In this document: in pieces, positions 22,573 to 35,699 of the stretch
How positions within the stretch are numbered: position 1 is the first letter of the stretch
Layout of the letters: every line of letters begins with the position of its first letter
Origin: Stromatinia cepivora
Lineage: Eukaryota > Ascomycota > Leotiomycetes > Helotiales > Sclerotiniaceae
Reading direction: 5' to 3'
Assembly: GCA_014898415.1 (NCBI GenBank)
Contig: RCTD01000032.1
Location: forward strand, 372,001 to 436,000
DNA length: 64,000 nt
The notes under the pieces: generated by a model
What the model saw: the letters and a program-made list of their open reading frames with translations, nothing else
Databases searched by the model: none
What the model was told of the DNA's origin: nothing
Made by a program: the position numbers and the translations under genes

Positions 22573-24664
22573 ATGGATCTCAATGCGGTTTTGGGAGCTC
22601 TGCATCAGAATTTATCTGTATCATCTAACACGAGCACAACGGCAAACTTACTTGGCGGATTATTACCGACTACTCTTCTTGAAAATCTCGTCCCTGGATA
22701 TGGCTATATCCATAAGATCGTTTTACAAACCGTTGGCTTTGATATCACACTTCTTGTTTCTCTATTTGCTGCTTTGTGGTTGGGAAATAAGGCTTTCGAT
22801 GCATTATGGTCGTGTGTATGGTCATTTGTGACGCTGCATTGGATGTCCGATATCTCCATCAGCAGCAGAGATGAAATTCACGACGAAGTAATCCAGTTCC
22901 TGGCTTACAAGTACCAAATGAAGCCTTCTCGCTCTCTCCAGGCAGAGACAGCTCGTCGGGGATATTGGGACCTGGATAATGAGGATGCCGTCACCTTGAC
23001 ACAACTCGATGGAACTGGTACCATACAGTGGCTCAATTTTGCTGATCAAGACTCCAAGACTAAACCACAATATACGCCATCTATGGGAGCCAGTCATAGC
23101 TTTTGGCATAATGGGAGATACTTTCGAGTTAGACGTTCGGAGAAAATGGTTTTTTCATCCTCCTCGTATGATGGCAACCCAGTATCCGATCAACAAATAC
23201 TCCTCATCTCTTGTTATGGTCGTAGCACAACGCCTATCAAGGGGTTCCTTCAAGAAGCTAAAGATTATTCGAACAGAAATCATAGCGCAAAGACTATCAT
23301 TCGTCGACCTGCGAATAAAGAACGTCGAAGTTGGGGAGGTCGAAGTTCTTGGATTGAGGTAGCGAGACGACCTTGTCGTCCAATGAGAACCGTTGTTTTG
23401 GATGAGGTTATGAAAAATAAGGTTCTATGTGACATCAACGAATATTTGAACCCCTCAACAGCTCGTTGGTATGCCATTCGCGGTATACCTTATCGCAGAG
23501 GGTATCTCTTCCATGGGCCTCCAGGTACCGGCAAAACTTCGTTAACATTTGCCCTTGCTGGTGTTTTTGGTTTGAACATCTATGTTGTCAGCTTGCTAGA
23601 GCCTACACTCACTGAAGAAGAACTCGGCAACCTTTTTACCAATTTACCACCTAGATGTATTGTACTGTTGGAGGATATCGATACTGCAGGCTTGACACGA
23701 GTCAATGAAGATAAAGTTGAGCCGTCGGATGAATCCAGCTCGGATAGCAGCAGCAGCAGTGAGAATGAAGCGATCACCAAGAAACGCAGGAAGGGCAAGG
23801 GTAGAGGTGGTAGGGGTAGATATGGAAGGGGGAGTAAGAAGAGTAAGAAAAGTAATAAAGATGATGACGATGAAAAGAAAGGAATCTCGCTCTCCGGTCT
23901 CTTAAATGTAAGCTTACACCATCCACCTCGCATCTTGATAAGCCCGAAATTGACAATATATTTAGATCATCGACGGTGTAGCATCACACGAGGGTCGTGT
24001 CCTAGTAATGACGACAAATCATCCCGAAAAGCTAGATGAAGCTCTTATCCGACCCGGTCGCGTTGATTGTCAAGTCACATTCACGAATGCCACTCGTCAT
24101 CAAATCAAAGAGATCTTTGAGAGAATGTACTCTAAAGATCCACCACGCGAGAAACTCATCGCTGCTACCTCACCTGCCACTCCGCCCGTTCCTCAGATCC
24201 AACTCCCCGCCAAAAAAGAAGAAGAAGAAGAAGAAGAAACACCTCTCCTCCCTCCTACCCCCGAAACCCCACCTCAAAATCCAGAAATAAACCACGCAAA
24301 TCTAGCTGCAAACTCAATCCTACAAAAACGTCCCCCAACACCTCCTGATACACCCATCACCACTGAAACCGAAACCGAAACCGAAACCGAAACTGAAACG
24401 AAAACTACCGCTGCGATGGAAAAGAAACCTCTCACAATAGCCGATATTGAAAATAATGGCGAGGAGGAAATATTGGCCCCAGGAGAATTATCCACTTTGG
24501 CTACGCAGTTCGCGGAGCATATTGAGGATTTTATGTTTAGTCCAGCGGAGGTTCAGGGGTTTTTGTTGACGAGGAAGAAGGCTCCTAGGAAATCCGTTGC
24601 TGAGATTGGGGCTTGGGTTGCGGTTACGAGGAAGAGTAAGGTGGAGGGTCAGAAATTTAGTTAA
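22573..24664 (+). CDS. BCS1-family AAA ATPase
   Basis: Two exons: 22573-23907 and 23966-24664, with a 58-bp intron; 677 aa. The start ATGG (CGCCATGG) has a good context. One membrane segment lies near residues 56-75 (ITLLVSLFAALWLG). The BCS1 N-terminal domain follows to about 290, then the AAA module: Walker A GPPGTGKT near 316-323, Walker B CIVLLEDID near 362-370, and after the intron VLVMTTNHPEKLDEALIRPGR with sensor and Arg-finger-type residues. Yeast Bcs1 inserts the Rieske protein into complex III, but filamentous fungi carry many paralogues of unknown role, and this one is diverged. A Ser/Asp then Lys/Arg/Gly-rich insert (about 380-440) and a Pro/Thr/Glu-rich stretch (about 500-570) make it longer than yeast Bcs1 (456 aa). 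Confidence 0.85.
24366..24402 (+). repeat. GAAACC hexamer run inside the BCS1-like gene
   Basis: Six tandem hexamers encode a Thr-Glu run in the C-terminal region. A GAA run at 24220-24238 lies just upstream and encodes poly-Glu. Both keep frame. Confidence 0.8.
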
Positions 24665-25611
24665 AGCGAGGGGCGGGGTGTGAGGATTGGGGTTGGGTGG
24701 GCATCGAGTTGGTTGGTTTGTTTTTTATGAAGTGCAAGAAGGAAAGAAAGAATGGGTAGGGAATTGGGCATTTTCTTTTTTCTCATGTAGTTGGTGAGAT
24801 TATCGGGTGTGTACATTAATAATAACAATATCTGCATATGGGGTAGTTGAGGAGGACACGAGAAAGAAGGTGGAAAGGAGAAGAGAAAAATAGTTTAGAC
24901 TACGAAGAGTTTAATACGATGCGATGCAATGCGATGCGATTTATAATATATGGAATACCTAGTACTCTTTTTGTGATACCGTTTGATTTAATTTATATAG
25001 AATGAAATAGAGATTTATTTCGTTTATATATTATATTTTTGCTTTTGTATATTTTATATTTGTTTTTATTTTATATTTTTTTTTAATTAATAATAAGTAA
25101 ATAATATTGAGTTCTATTATTATTATTATAATAATAATGATAGTAAAGTTGATTTAAAAAGACTGGATCAATTATCGAAATATTTAATTAGAAGTGATAT
25201 CAAATCTTCTCCTATATAGTATAATTCTTTGTATGCTATACATTTGATCGGTGCCCAATGTGCACTATGGTACCGGCAATTAATATCTCTGCTATGTGCC
25301 TCCCTCCTGCCTGCATAATTTGGGCTGTGGTGTGTTTTCGCCGCAGCTTCATAATGTTGACGGTGTTGTAACGCTGATGAGTTATCAGATTCACTACACC
25401 TCTTTCTTCTTTCCCCTTAATCGATTCTTCCTTTTGGGTATGCTTTATTTCTGATTCCTTTTGCTCCATATTGAAATAAGAGCACACAACTTTATCTACA
25501 GTAACTTGATTTCATATTTGTTTGTAATCAATTTAACATCGATCAACTTCCACAATATTACAAAGATACAAAAGTACAACTTTAGCAACCCCAGCTTTAT
25601 CCAACATCACC
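24665..25611. other. Intergenic with an AT-rich patch
   Basis: The 3' flank of the BCS1-like gene includes GATGCGATGCAATGCGATGCG (imperfect 5-bp repeats near 24918-24940). A strongly AT-rich patch lies at 24985-25200 with ATT/ATA runs. The methyltransferase promoter follows. No gene seen; the frame at 25236-25487 has no features. Confidence 0.5.
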
Positions 25612-26551
25612 ATGTTAGAAACACAAACAGTTCCGGTTAAAGAGCCGTTCACCCCAAAGCAGATGATGGCTAAGACAGCGTCCCTTTACAAGGAACTCAC
25701 CGGAGATTCCTCGATTGATGCTGCTAAGCATACGATAACCCATCTTCTGCCTCCATTTACTGCAGATGCCATTAGTAAGAATATTTGTTTGCTTGATATC
25801 ACCACTTATAAAATCCATATCAGAAAATTACTAATTGTGAAACCCAGTTCATGATAATGGCTGTGGTACTGGCGAAGTCACAAAAGCGATCATGGAATCC
25901 AACCCCCCAGAGGGTATCATGATTAAGGCCACTGATCGCAATCAATATATGATTGATGGCTGTCGCGAGTTTGCCACAGCAGAAAACTGGCCAGTTGAAG
26001 CAACTGTCATGCCTGCCCAATCTCTCACCTTCCCTGATAATTACTTCACTCATTCATTCACCAACTTCTTCATTACCCATCTGGATGAAAATCACGATCC
26101 AGCAGCGAAGCAAGTCTATCGAACTCTGAAGCCGGGAGGCACAGCAATCATTTCTACCTGGGCTGCAATGGCACATGGAGAACCGATCAAAAGAGCCCAT
26201 CTTGAAACACGAGGGCCTGATGTTGCCTTCCCTATGGCTATGCCAACCCATTGGTATGGAAAAGATGCTTTGAGTAACTTTTATATTGTTGGGGGATTCA
26301 AGGAGGATAATATCAATATCACGACCTGTGATGTTTATATTGAAGCGAAGGATCTACGACGCCTTATGTCTGCTACTTGGAGCTTTTTGGGTGCTCGAGC
26401 TGATGGATGGCATCCAGAGGATGAGGAGAATTGGGACAAAGCGGTTGGTATTTTGGTTCAGGATATAGAGGCTGGGCCATACTACTCCAAGCTCCCCTCA
26501 GGAAACATAGCGTTGAGAATGGTTGCAAATGTGGGCCTTGCTACAAAGTAG
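25612..26551 (+). CDS. Class I SAM-dependent methyltransferase (Methyltransf_11/25-like)
   Basis: Two exons: 25612-25774 and 25848-26551, with a 73-bp intron; 288 aa. The junction reads DAI to IHDNGCGTGEVTKAI, which rebuilds the glycine-rich SAM motif I (residues about 57-66). Further motifs are ATDRNQYMIDGCRE (acidic residue binding the ribose), VMPAQSLTFPDNYFTHSFTN (motif II) and YRTLKPGGTAIISTW (motif III). Fungal proteins of this shape often act on small molecules or in secondary metabolism, but no biosynthetic cluster is visible here and the substrate cannot be inferred. It is the last intact gene before the transposon block. Confidence 0.85.
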
Positions 26552-27950
26552 AAATGTGGTGTGCGTCTCGTAAAGAATATCACACGCAAAACCCCCAACC
26601 AAAATATTGCCATCGTCCCGAGTTCCTAGAATATTCCCAATGATTGTGAGCTTCAATGAACCTCTGCGCTATGGTTGCAGAAATTGTAAACTTCTTTTTC
26701 GGGGCCCGAATTGTAGAGCAGTATGTGAAGTCCAAGGCCGGCTTTTCTGGTTGTGCTCGTATTCCGCTACTGGAGTTTGCCTTACTAGTGCCTTCTTGCT
26801 TTATTCTTACTTTAGCTAGCAGAGGTTACAGTCGTGCTCACTTATCACCTCAGAGGTTTCCCGATTCTTTGTTGAGATCTCTTCTAATCTTTCCATCATT
26901 TACCCGCCCATCATGTCGCATAACAATACGCATCTACCTACAGAATTTCGCCCTCCATACTCGGTCCTCATCTAGTAATATGAAGATTATCTCAACTTTA
27001 GGAGCTTTCTTGTTAAGCTTCTTGATATGGTACTAACGTTAACAACACATGTCTAGTCAATCTAACCACTTTCTGTACGTTTCACAAACTTGCACATTAA
27101 CTTGCACCGGGTTTTCAATTTGATTACCGCCTACTCAATGCTACCTAGTACGTGACCCAAATCCCTAATCATTGCCTGCCTAATTCTTAGACGGCTTCGT
27201 GGCTGTGGCAGTTATGGCAATCATCTTTAGATCAAATGATGAATCCTTGCCGTATTTGTCGAGCAAAAATGCCTCCAGCGCCGGAACTAAGAGCGGCCCA
27301 TACATTTCTCGGTCCCCCTTCAGTCCACAACTTCAAGGGAAACATTCTCATCAAGAGGGGTGGCCCAAAAGTAGAGTAGTTGACTTAGTGTTTTATTATT
27401 AATTAAAAAATTATCTATATAAAATTGTTATTGTTATTGAATAATAAATAACTCTTATTAACCACTTCATAATATAAAGATCTATATATTTATATATATA
27501 TATATATATAGAATATACTCATTCCGAATAATAAGAATAATATGATCAATATAATCGATTAGATCTATTTTATCAAATTGATCTATATATATATATATAT
27601 CATATTCATTTTAAATAATAAGATTAATACGATAAATAAGTTCAATTAAACTATTTTGATCAATTAGATCGATTTGATCAAATTGATTTAATCAACTAAA
27701 TCAATCTAATCAATCAATATACGAATACGAATTCGAACTCTATAAATTCATTAGTATATACAAAACCATCGAATTTATAAGTATTCGAATAAAGAAATCT
27801 AAATTAATCGAATATCAGAATCATTCGAAATAAAGAACTTTTATAATACTAATCAAGATAATTAAAATGATGAATCTTTATTTAAATTAATGAATAAGAA
27901 TAAAGTATTAATATATAAAAGAATTCGGAAAAGATATATAGAAAGGTTAT
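26552..27950. other. Intergenic and AT-rich transposon flank
   Basis: 26552-27370 has normal composition and no recognisable gene (frames at 26656-27036 and 27199-27402 lack features). From about 27375 composition drops sharply to AT, with TA dinucleotide runs at 27486-27511 and 27583-27599 and GATC-containing palindromic words at 27650-27715. This is probably old repeat DNA that the Gypsy element later entered. Confidence 0.6.
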
Positions 27951-28232
27951 TGTGACGCACAAGAGCCGTAGTAGAGCTGAATAAACAGGGTCAATTATGT
28001 TCTTTAGAATCTACAACTGAAGAACTATGGTTCGTAAGGAACGACTAGATATATATATACAAATACCCATTTGTGGACTGCAGGGTTGTGCGTAAGCGTT
28101 ATTAGGGTTATCATTTTACCATACTAAATCGTATGATTCGTAATGTATGCGTATAGATGATCAGCTCATAAATTGATATAGGAGATAAAAGGTATTATGT
28201 GGTTAGCCTTCTATGATTCACGATTCATAATA
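27951..28232 (-). repeat. 3' LTR of outer Gypsy element
   Basis: Starts TGTGACGCACAAGAG on the plus strand and ends CGATTCATAATA. It aligns without gaps to 42569-42850 over 282 bp. Every difference I checked along the pair is C/T or G/A (for example TGTGACGCAC against TATAATATAT). Confidence 0.9.
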
Positions 28233-28319
28233 CTATTCTTTCCTTTGGAAAAACTTGCCCTCGAGTGTTTCACTCCTTTATTCCATTGCTATTTTATTGG
28301 AAACCAGTTTTTGTAAAGG

Positions 28320-28640
28320 TTCATAAACTTTAAATCAATTAAATTAATCATTTTGGTTGATTTAGTCAATTTCCAGTAAATTGATCAAATTGATCAAATT
28401 AATCGATCAAATTGATCAAAATAACGAATAAATTGATCAAATCGATTAAATCGTTTATCAATTGGTTAAATTAATATTGATTCGTATTCTCTTTGATTTG
28501 GGGAATCTTTGAAAAGAAAAAAGCTTTAATAGAAAAGGGAAGGAGATTGAATTATAATATAATGATAATGGGTAATTAATATAGTCAATTCCGAAATCGA
28601 TTAAGTTAATCGATTAAATTGATCAAATCAATCAAATTGA
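28320..28640. repeat. Array of TTGATCAA-type palindromic words
   Basis: Words such as TTGATCAAA, TTAATCGATCAAA and CGATTAAA recur more than ten times. The array lies just inside the 3' LTR. A similar patch occurs outside the element at 27650-27715. Confidence 0.65.
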
Positions 28641-29499
28641 ATGAAATCGATAGGGGTGATATTATATTTCGTTCTTACTATATTCAAACTTCCTTTTGCA
28701 TGATTTTTGAAATAATTATAGGCATGAGTTTTTGAAATATATTGCCTTCGTATTATCTTGATAATAGCAGTTCGTTTGTTATATAGAGTTCGGGTTATAT
28801 ATATATACAATCAAATTCTCTCTAATTTGTATGGGTTTTCGATCCTTTCACAATTGTATATATATACACCATTATAAAATCATAATATCTAATCTGTTGT
28901 ATTGAAGAATACTTTTCTTTTCTTTAGTTTTATAGATGAATCGTTATTTATATAATTATAATTATCCTTTTCGCTTTTATAAAGTTTTATTCAATCAATT
29001 AATCAATTGAGAGGATCAGGCAATATTGGATTGGCCAGGTAAAAATCGTATAGGAGGTACGATGATGTTTTAAGATCGGAAATAGGATACCAGATAAAAT
29101 TGATATTGTTATTAAGCTATAAAACTTTGTATAATAGGGTTTTTCGTACTTTTTTTATTATTAGAATTTTTTTCATTTTTTATTCCGAATTATCAATTAT
29201 ATTAATAAACAGAGATGGTTCGAATATCTGATCAGAAAAAGGATCGTTATATATTTTGTATAATCGATTTGAAGAGAAAACAGAATGAATTTTCATTGTA
29301 ATCGGGAGTTCGAATTTGAAAGAGCTTCCAAATCGATCAATGATTTTGAATCTTCCTTGAATTAAGAAGTCCAGTTTCTTGAATGATCTTTAAATAGAAT
29401 AATTCTTTACATTGAACTATATATAATCTCTGATATCGAAATCGACTTTACACCAATGAATATTCATGAATTTCGATATCTTGGTTTGGATATACAATA

Positions 29500-31900
29500 G
29501 GCCTTCTTTTGTTTATATAAAAGTTAATTTATTGTGTTCTATATATATACAAATATCATACATATTTATATCGTTTATTGGCTTACTAACATCTTCCTTC
29601 CATTCCCATACATATTTCGATGCATATCTGTATAGGGTTTCATAAGATATGAGCTTTCCTAAAGAATCGTATGGAAGAGTAAATTGCGCGTAATCCATTA
29701 TAGGTAGGAATTCTGATCAATTGTTTTGATAATAGTTAACAAATGGTCTTAATTGCTATTGAAAGTATTGATTATAGATCTCAATCTGATCATCGATTTG
29801 GGGATAATGAGTAATAAATAGTTTGAGATTGGTTTTTAGGATTTAACTGAATTCCTTCCAGAATTGTGATATGAATTGAAGGCCGTGATCTGATACTATA
29901 ATGTTAAAGGGATTATAATATTGATATATATAATAGAGATATAATTATACTTGAATTCGAATATCGATTGATTTATGACAAAGTATAAAGATAGCTTATT
30001 TTGTTAATCGATCAATAATAACTAAAACGTTATTATATCCGTATTTATCCTTATTAAAGCTACAGTAATCTATAGTGATATATTGTCATGCTCGATTAGG
30101 AATCGGAAATGGATGTAATAAACTGGGGATACGATCGTATAGAATGGAATTGTATTTGCAGGCGTGACAATTGTGTATATATCTGACTATAATATCGTGC
30201 ATTCTGGGCCAATAGTATTATTGAGATAATAAAAGATAGGTTTTGCTTATACTAGAATGAACAATAGAAACGGAATTATGGGCTTTACAAATCAAGTAAA
30301 TTCGAAGGTTGTCGATATCAGGCACCATTAGATGGTCATTATAGAGCAAGAGGTCATTTTGGAGTGATATATATTTATGATCTTAGATAGCTTGTATTCT
30401 GAATGTTAATAAGCTATTTATAGTTTTATTTATTTCGATGATATAATTAATTAGATTGAATCGAAGAGCGATTTTATTCAAATCGATGTTAATAATCGTT
30501 GTTTCGTTTGGATAATACTTTTGTAAGGTTTTTTTTATGATTTCGATATCAATTTGGTTATTTTTAATAAGCTATTAAAGGCGATTCTTCTTTTTGGTAT
30601 AGTTTTGGAAATCCAATTCGTCGATTCGATGGGTTAAGGCGTTGGCGAGAGGGTTATTTTTTCCAGGGCGGTATATAATAATGAAATTATAATCGGTTAG
30701 AATTTCTGTTTAGCGAATTTGTTGGGTATTGAAAGTCTTAGTAATCATGAAATATTCGAGGGCCTTATAATCGGTATAAACCTTGATTTTATATAGTGAA
30801 TCGGCGAATTCCGTTTTCCAATAATTGAAAGATCGAATAATTGACAGTATTTCTTTGTTATGAACTTTGTAGTTCAATTCAGTAGCAACTATAATCTTGA
30901 AGAAATAAACTATGAGAAATCAATCTTCATTATACTGTTATGATAATATACTAGCAATTACTTTATCAAATGCGTCTGTTTCGAGTATATAAGGGAATCG
31001 ATGATTATAATGTTGCAGAAGCGGAGCGGAGATAAGTTTTTTCTTCAAAATATTGAATACGTTTTGGTATACTTCGTCGAATACGAATTTAACGTTTGCT
31101 TTAATAAATTCATTAAAAGGTTTCGCTATTATACTATAATCCTTAATAAATTATTAATAAAAATTACAAAAACCGAGGAATGATTGAATTTTTTTTATTG
31201 TTATCGGAAAGGTCCAATTCTCAACTATCTCAATCTTTTCAGGGTTCATCTCTATTCTTTTAATAAAGATAATAAAGCTTAAGTACTTAGTATATATAAT
31301 ATTGAATTCGTATTTCTTGAGATCCGCTTATAAATCAATAGTTTTTAATCATTCGAGAATTAGTTTAACATAAATTTGATACTCCTTTTCGTTTTCAGAA
31401 TAGATTAGAATATCGTTGAGGTATACTGTACAGAAGATGTTTAAGTAATCGAATAGAATATTATTTATATAATACTGGTAGGTTGTAGGATTATTCGTTA
31501 ATCCGAATAATACGATTTTGTATTTGTATGATCTGTATCGGGTTCGAAAGGTAGTATACTCTTTTGAAACAGGATCCATTCTTATACGATGGAAAGTTTG
31601 ATGAATATCGAGTTTAATAAAGATCTTAATATTGGAAAGCTGAAAAAGTGTTTTGTTAATCAAAGGGAGGGGATACCGATCCTTATATATTAAAAAATTC
31701 AATAATCTGAAGTTTATATAGAACCTCAAATTACTATTAGGTTTTTTGATAAATAGAATGAATACAATATAAGGGGTTTGATTGAGTTTAATGAAATCTT
31801 TGCTGAGATTATCTATAATATATTCTTTAATGATTTCCAATTGTTTCAAGGATATCTTATAAAATGGATTGTAATATAAGGCTTATTCTTTTTTGTTTTC
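29500..31900 (-). pseudogene. Gypsy pol remnant: reverse transcriptase, RNase H, integrase
   Basis: The best open stretch (31349-31849) is a reverse transcriptase core: NSNLRFYINFRLLN, KDRYPLPLI, IKLDIHQTFHRIRM and YLNDILIYS. The last is the catalytic YxDD box with Asp changed to Asn, as a G-to-A change would do. Further along the strand, interrupted frames near 29870-30215 read as integrase: HNCHACKYNS (second half of the zinc finger), ITIDYCSF and NNVLVIIDRLTK (core domain) and SDHGLQFISQFW. The 29513-29698 frame (MDYAQFTLPYDSLGK) is the usual end of the core. RNase H should lie between and is too decayed for me to mark residues. Confidence 0.85.
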
Positions 31901-33004
31901 TAATATGATTTTATAATTATAAGATCGATTAGAAGATAAAATATTTGATTCATATTTGGAAAAGGCTCGATGATATTATTGATATTCAAATAGTATTTCA
32001 GATTTTAAATCGATTTCGGTTAATACTTGATTGAATTTCTTTTGAACTTTTGTATTCTTAAATTCAATTAGGGTAATTAATATTCTCTCTTTTATATATT
32101 ATTTGTTTCATCGAAAGTCTATTATATTATTAAGTTCTTTCAGAGTAATAATAAAGAGTTTAGTTTGTTTATCTCTTTTATATTCTAATTAGAATTTATC
32201 GGGTTTGAGTGTATATAAATTGAGGACTTCGGGTGATATACAGGGGAGGCATTTGTAGATCTGCAATGGTAGTATGATTGATTGGGAAGGAGGTGGATTG
32301 AATTTGAAAGGAATCGGGATCTTTTCTTTTTCAATAAGAATCTGTATTGTATTCATATTTGAAGGTTTTTGTTATATATTATCAATTGCGATTGATCTAT
32401 TCAATTGTGAATCTTTTCGATTCCAATATTCTTCGAGTTGATCATTTTGTTGATTAGTATTTTATTAGATTAATCGATCGATCTTCTGTTTGTAAAAAGA
32501 TGATTGGATAATAAGGAGATTATTTGAATAGGAAATAATATAGGGTCTTTTTTTAAGCCATTCAAAATATTTATTAAAATAATCGAACTTCGCTCAAATC
32601 TTTGATAATCAAAGTTTACCTAAAATAACATTATAACTCCTTAATTCAATAATAAGGAAAGGGACAAAAGATTGTTCATAATTATCGATCATAAAATTAA
32701 GGAATATGAAATAAATAATAGTATAGCCTTATACATTATTATATTCTTTAATTTCAATTGAAGTTTCAAATGGTATAATTCTTGGTTTAAATATAGGAAA
32801 TAAACAAATAAGGAATATAATATTAATAAAAACGAATCCATTTGTTCCAAAATCAATAAATACTCTTGATCAATAAATATAACTATTTTTCGAAAGATTA
32901 TAGGGAAGGGTAAGTACTTCTCCTCCTATAAACTTAGTTAGATTAAGAAATCTTATATCCTGTATAGCGCTTAGAATGGAAACAGAGTTTAAATGTTTGG
33001 TTTT

Positions 33005-33372
33005 AAACATTTTTCTTCTTTTAAACAGGTATTCTGTATAGCTTCAATTGTAGCCTTGATAGATATTGCTATTGCTTGCAAAAGAAAATCGGAAATCTTT
33101 TATTCGAGATCTCTAAATAGGATCTTATTGTTAATAATCTCTACTTGAGTAACAAGTAATCTGAACTTCCTATACTATTCTAGGAAGTTGCTATGTCGAG
33201 TTGTATTAAGCATGATCCATATCTCGTATTGAAAGCGAACATCATCGATTTCGGCCAGGTTCCGATAGATCGCTGCAAGCTGTTCGATCAATTCGAATAC
33301 CGTGAATCGGGGCATTTGTATGTAAAGAGCATGACAATGTGTTTGTGCTTCCGATTCGGTTTAATCGATTAT
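33005..33372 (-). pseudogene. Gypsy gag remnant, second part
   Basis: A minus-strand frame reads MPRFTVFELIEQLAAIYRN, LAEIDDVRFQYEIWIML and TTRHSNFLE, matching the capsid pattern of fungal Gypsy gag. It stops at the left boundary of the inner element; the first part of gag lies beyond the inner element. Confidence 0.7.
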
Positions 33373-33681
33373 TATCACGGGATAGTATGATTACACAGCA
33401 CTTTCAGGGATCGTTGAATAGGTGGTACACGTGATTGGTAGAGTAAAAGAATTGAATGACTTGTCCTTGATTATATGAATCAAAAATTGTATATATAGAA
33501 CAAATGAATGGTTATCTAGCCGATATGCATTTTAATTAAGCTAGATCTTTGTTTATTAGTATATCAAGATCATTTTATCAATTGGTGGATTGGTAAGGGC
33601 TAGTAAATCCTTTATTCCGATTGGAAAGTATACATTTTGATCCTTCATAAGATACAAAGGATTGCAGGGCTTTTCGTGATA
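33373..33681 (-). repeat. 3' LTR of inner Copia element
   Basis: Aligns over its full 309 bp with 41325-41633; shared core words include GAACAAATGAATGGTTATCT and AGATCTTTGTTTATTAGTAT. Ends TCGTGATA against CTGTGACA in the partner. Confidence 0.9.
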
Positions 33682-35699
33682 TACCCCTCAGATCGGAAGG
33701 CGATCTGAAATAAATGGAAAGATATAGAAAATGGCAATTCATATAATTCATGAATGAATATATAAGGTGATTATAGGTAAACGTCAATTAAGGATTGGTG
33801 TAACATATAAACCTGAAATGATCCTAGTATTTTTAGAATAAAGAAGAATTTGAATATATATAAATTACAAATTTCTTTTGATCTTCAGTTTACTACCTAT
33901 AATATTTTTTAAAATCAAGATTTTGAATAATAAAAAGAAAGTTTTCTATTGGGAGAATACAAATGATTGATCGATTCTACAGCGTAGCAATTGAGAATGC
34001 ATATAATTGCTAGATTATAATGTGTTAATTGCGATAACGAAATAAAATAAATGAATTTTTTAAAAATATATAGATCCCCTTTTTGTATTTTTGTTTTTGT
34101 TTTAATCAAATTCTTATTAATCATTATTATACCTAAGATTTCGGGATCTAAAAAAACTAAGTAAACAAATCTCAATCGTGTTAAACAAACAACAACTGAG
34201 AAAAAAACTTTGAAAGAATCGAATGTAAAAGAAAATCCCAGTATTCCTTCGAGGGATCAATAAATCGAGTAAAGAAAATTAATGAGTCCAATATAGATAA
34301 TAAATCAAAATATCGATCTTTAGAAGTATAACTTAACTAAATCTGCTTTTAGAATAACATATCATCATTTATTTCAGAAATTGTTCCTCTTTATCAAAAG
34401 AATTACTGTTTGTCGTAGTCAATTGCTAATTATAAATTCAGGTAGTAATTTGAAGGTAGGTTTCATTTTTGAATTCTATTATATAATTGAAAAATTTTAT
34501 TAATCCTATATTTGTAGTTATCGAGGTAAAGATTGTTCGATGAAAAAGAGAAAAAAGGGAATGTTTCTTTATTTAATGATGATAATCTATTCGATCCTTC
34601 AATGTTAGGTTTTTCGGATGATGAATTAGATAAAGAAGAGAAAGAAAAAAGATTATCGAAAATTGCTGGCTTTTCAGTTAAAACAAAAGATGAGGGAAGT
34701 TGTAGGGAAAGGAATGATCATTTATATATTCGATATATGAAATCATTGATCGTTGGGAGATATAATTTCTATGGCGAATACTTTATTGATTTTTTCAAGT
34801 CGAATAATCATCGATATTAGAATTGTAATATTCATTTATATACTCCCTTATCAGTTTTCCTTTATTCTCTAATAAATTATTACATTGTTATTCATCAACA
34901 AAATTCGAAAGTAAGTTTTTCGTTCATTTCCTACCTTTATAATATACTGATCATTGGTTGTATAGTCCAAACAGGGATACAGAATTGCAATGAAGATGAT
35001 ATTGGAGATCAAGGAGAAAAGAGAAGTTGTTCTTTCACCTCTACATTATTGTTCCTTTTCTCCTTGTTATATTACTCATCGGAGTCTTCGAAAGGCCGAG
35101 TAGAAGAAGTATATTGTGATTTCGGAGAGTGATAATGAAGATGAAAAAGAAAGAGTAGTGAAGAAAAAGAGGAAGAAAAAGTAGGTAATATATTCAAAGA
35201 AAAAGGAAAGGAGGAATAATTTTTTGACTTTTATAATACCGATGGTATCAATAATTCCGATTGCTCCAATTATACCTTATTCTTTAACTATTACGGATAA
35301 TCCAAAGGCTTTTTTACTTGAACTTCAAATTATTGAGTTTAAAAAGAAGCTTATCCTTCTTCGAAAACAGGAAAATAAAGAGCAGAAAAATGATCAACCT
35401 TAATTGTTCTTTGTTTCCCAATAAATATAAAGTATACAAATTGGAGTACATCATAGAAAAGTATAATAGTCTGGAATACCAAATAAGACTTATTCCATCT
35501 ACACCAAAAGGAAGAAATACAAGCTCCAGATTATCGTTACTCAAGTTTTATAATCGTTATTACTCAAACTCTATGATTCTGTTACTCACATCTTGTAGAT
35601 TGAAAAGGGATCAAAAGTGTTCGAACTTTTATCTTATAAGGTTCTTAATAAGCCTATCAATAATTATATCGATGATCGATAGATAGATTACATAAAAAT

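Noticed and set aside
28320..28640. CRISPR-like spacing of repeated words
   Set aside because: Repeats are short, irregular and palindromic without spacers of constant size, and this is eukaryotic DNA.
33193..33390. 65-codon plus-strand frame
   Set aside because: It is the shadow of the minus-strand Gypsy gag remnant, which has recognisable capsid pattern.
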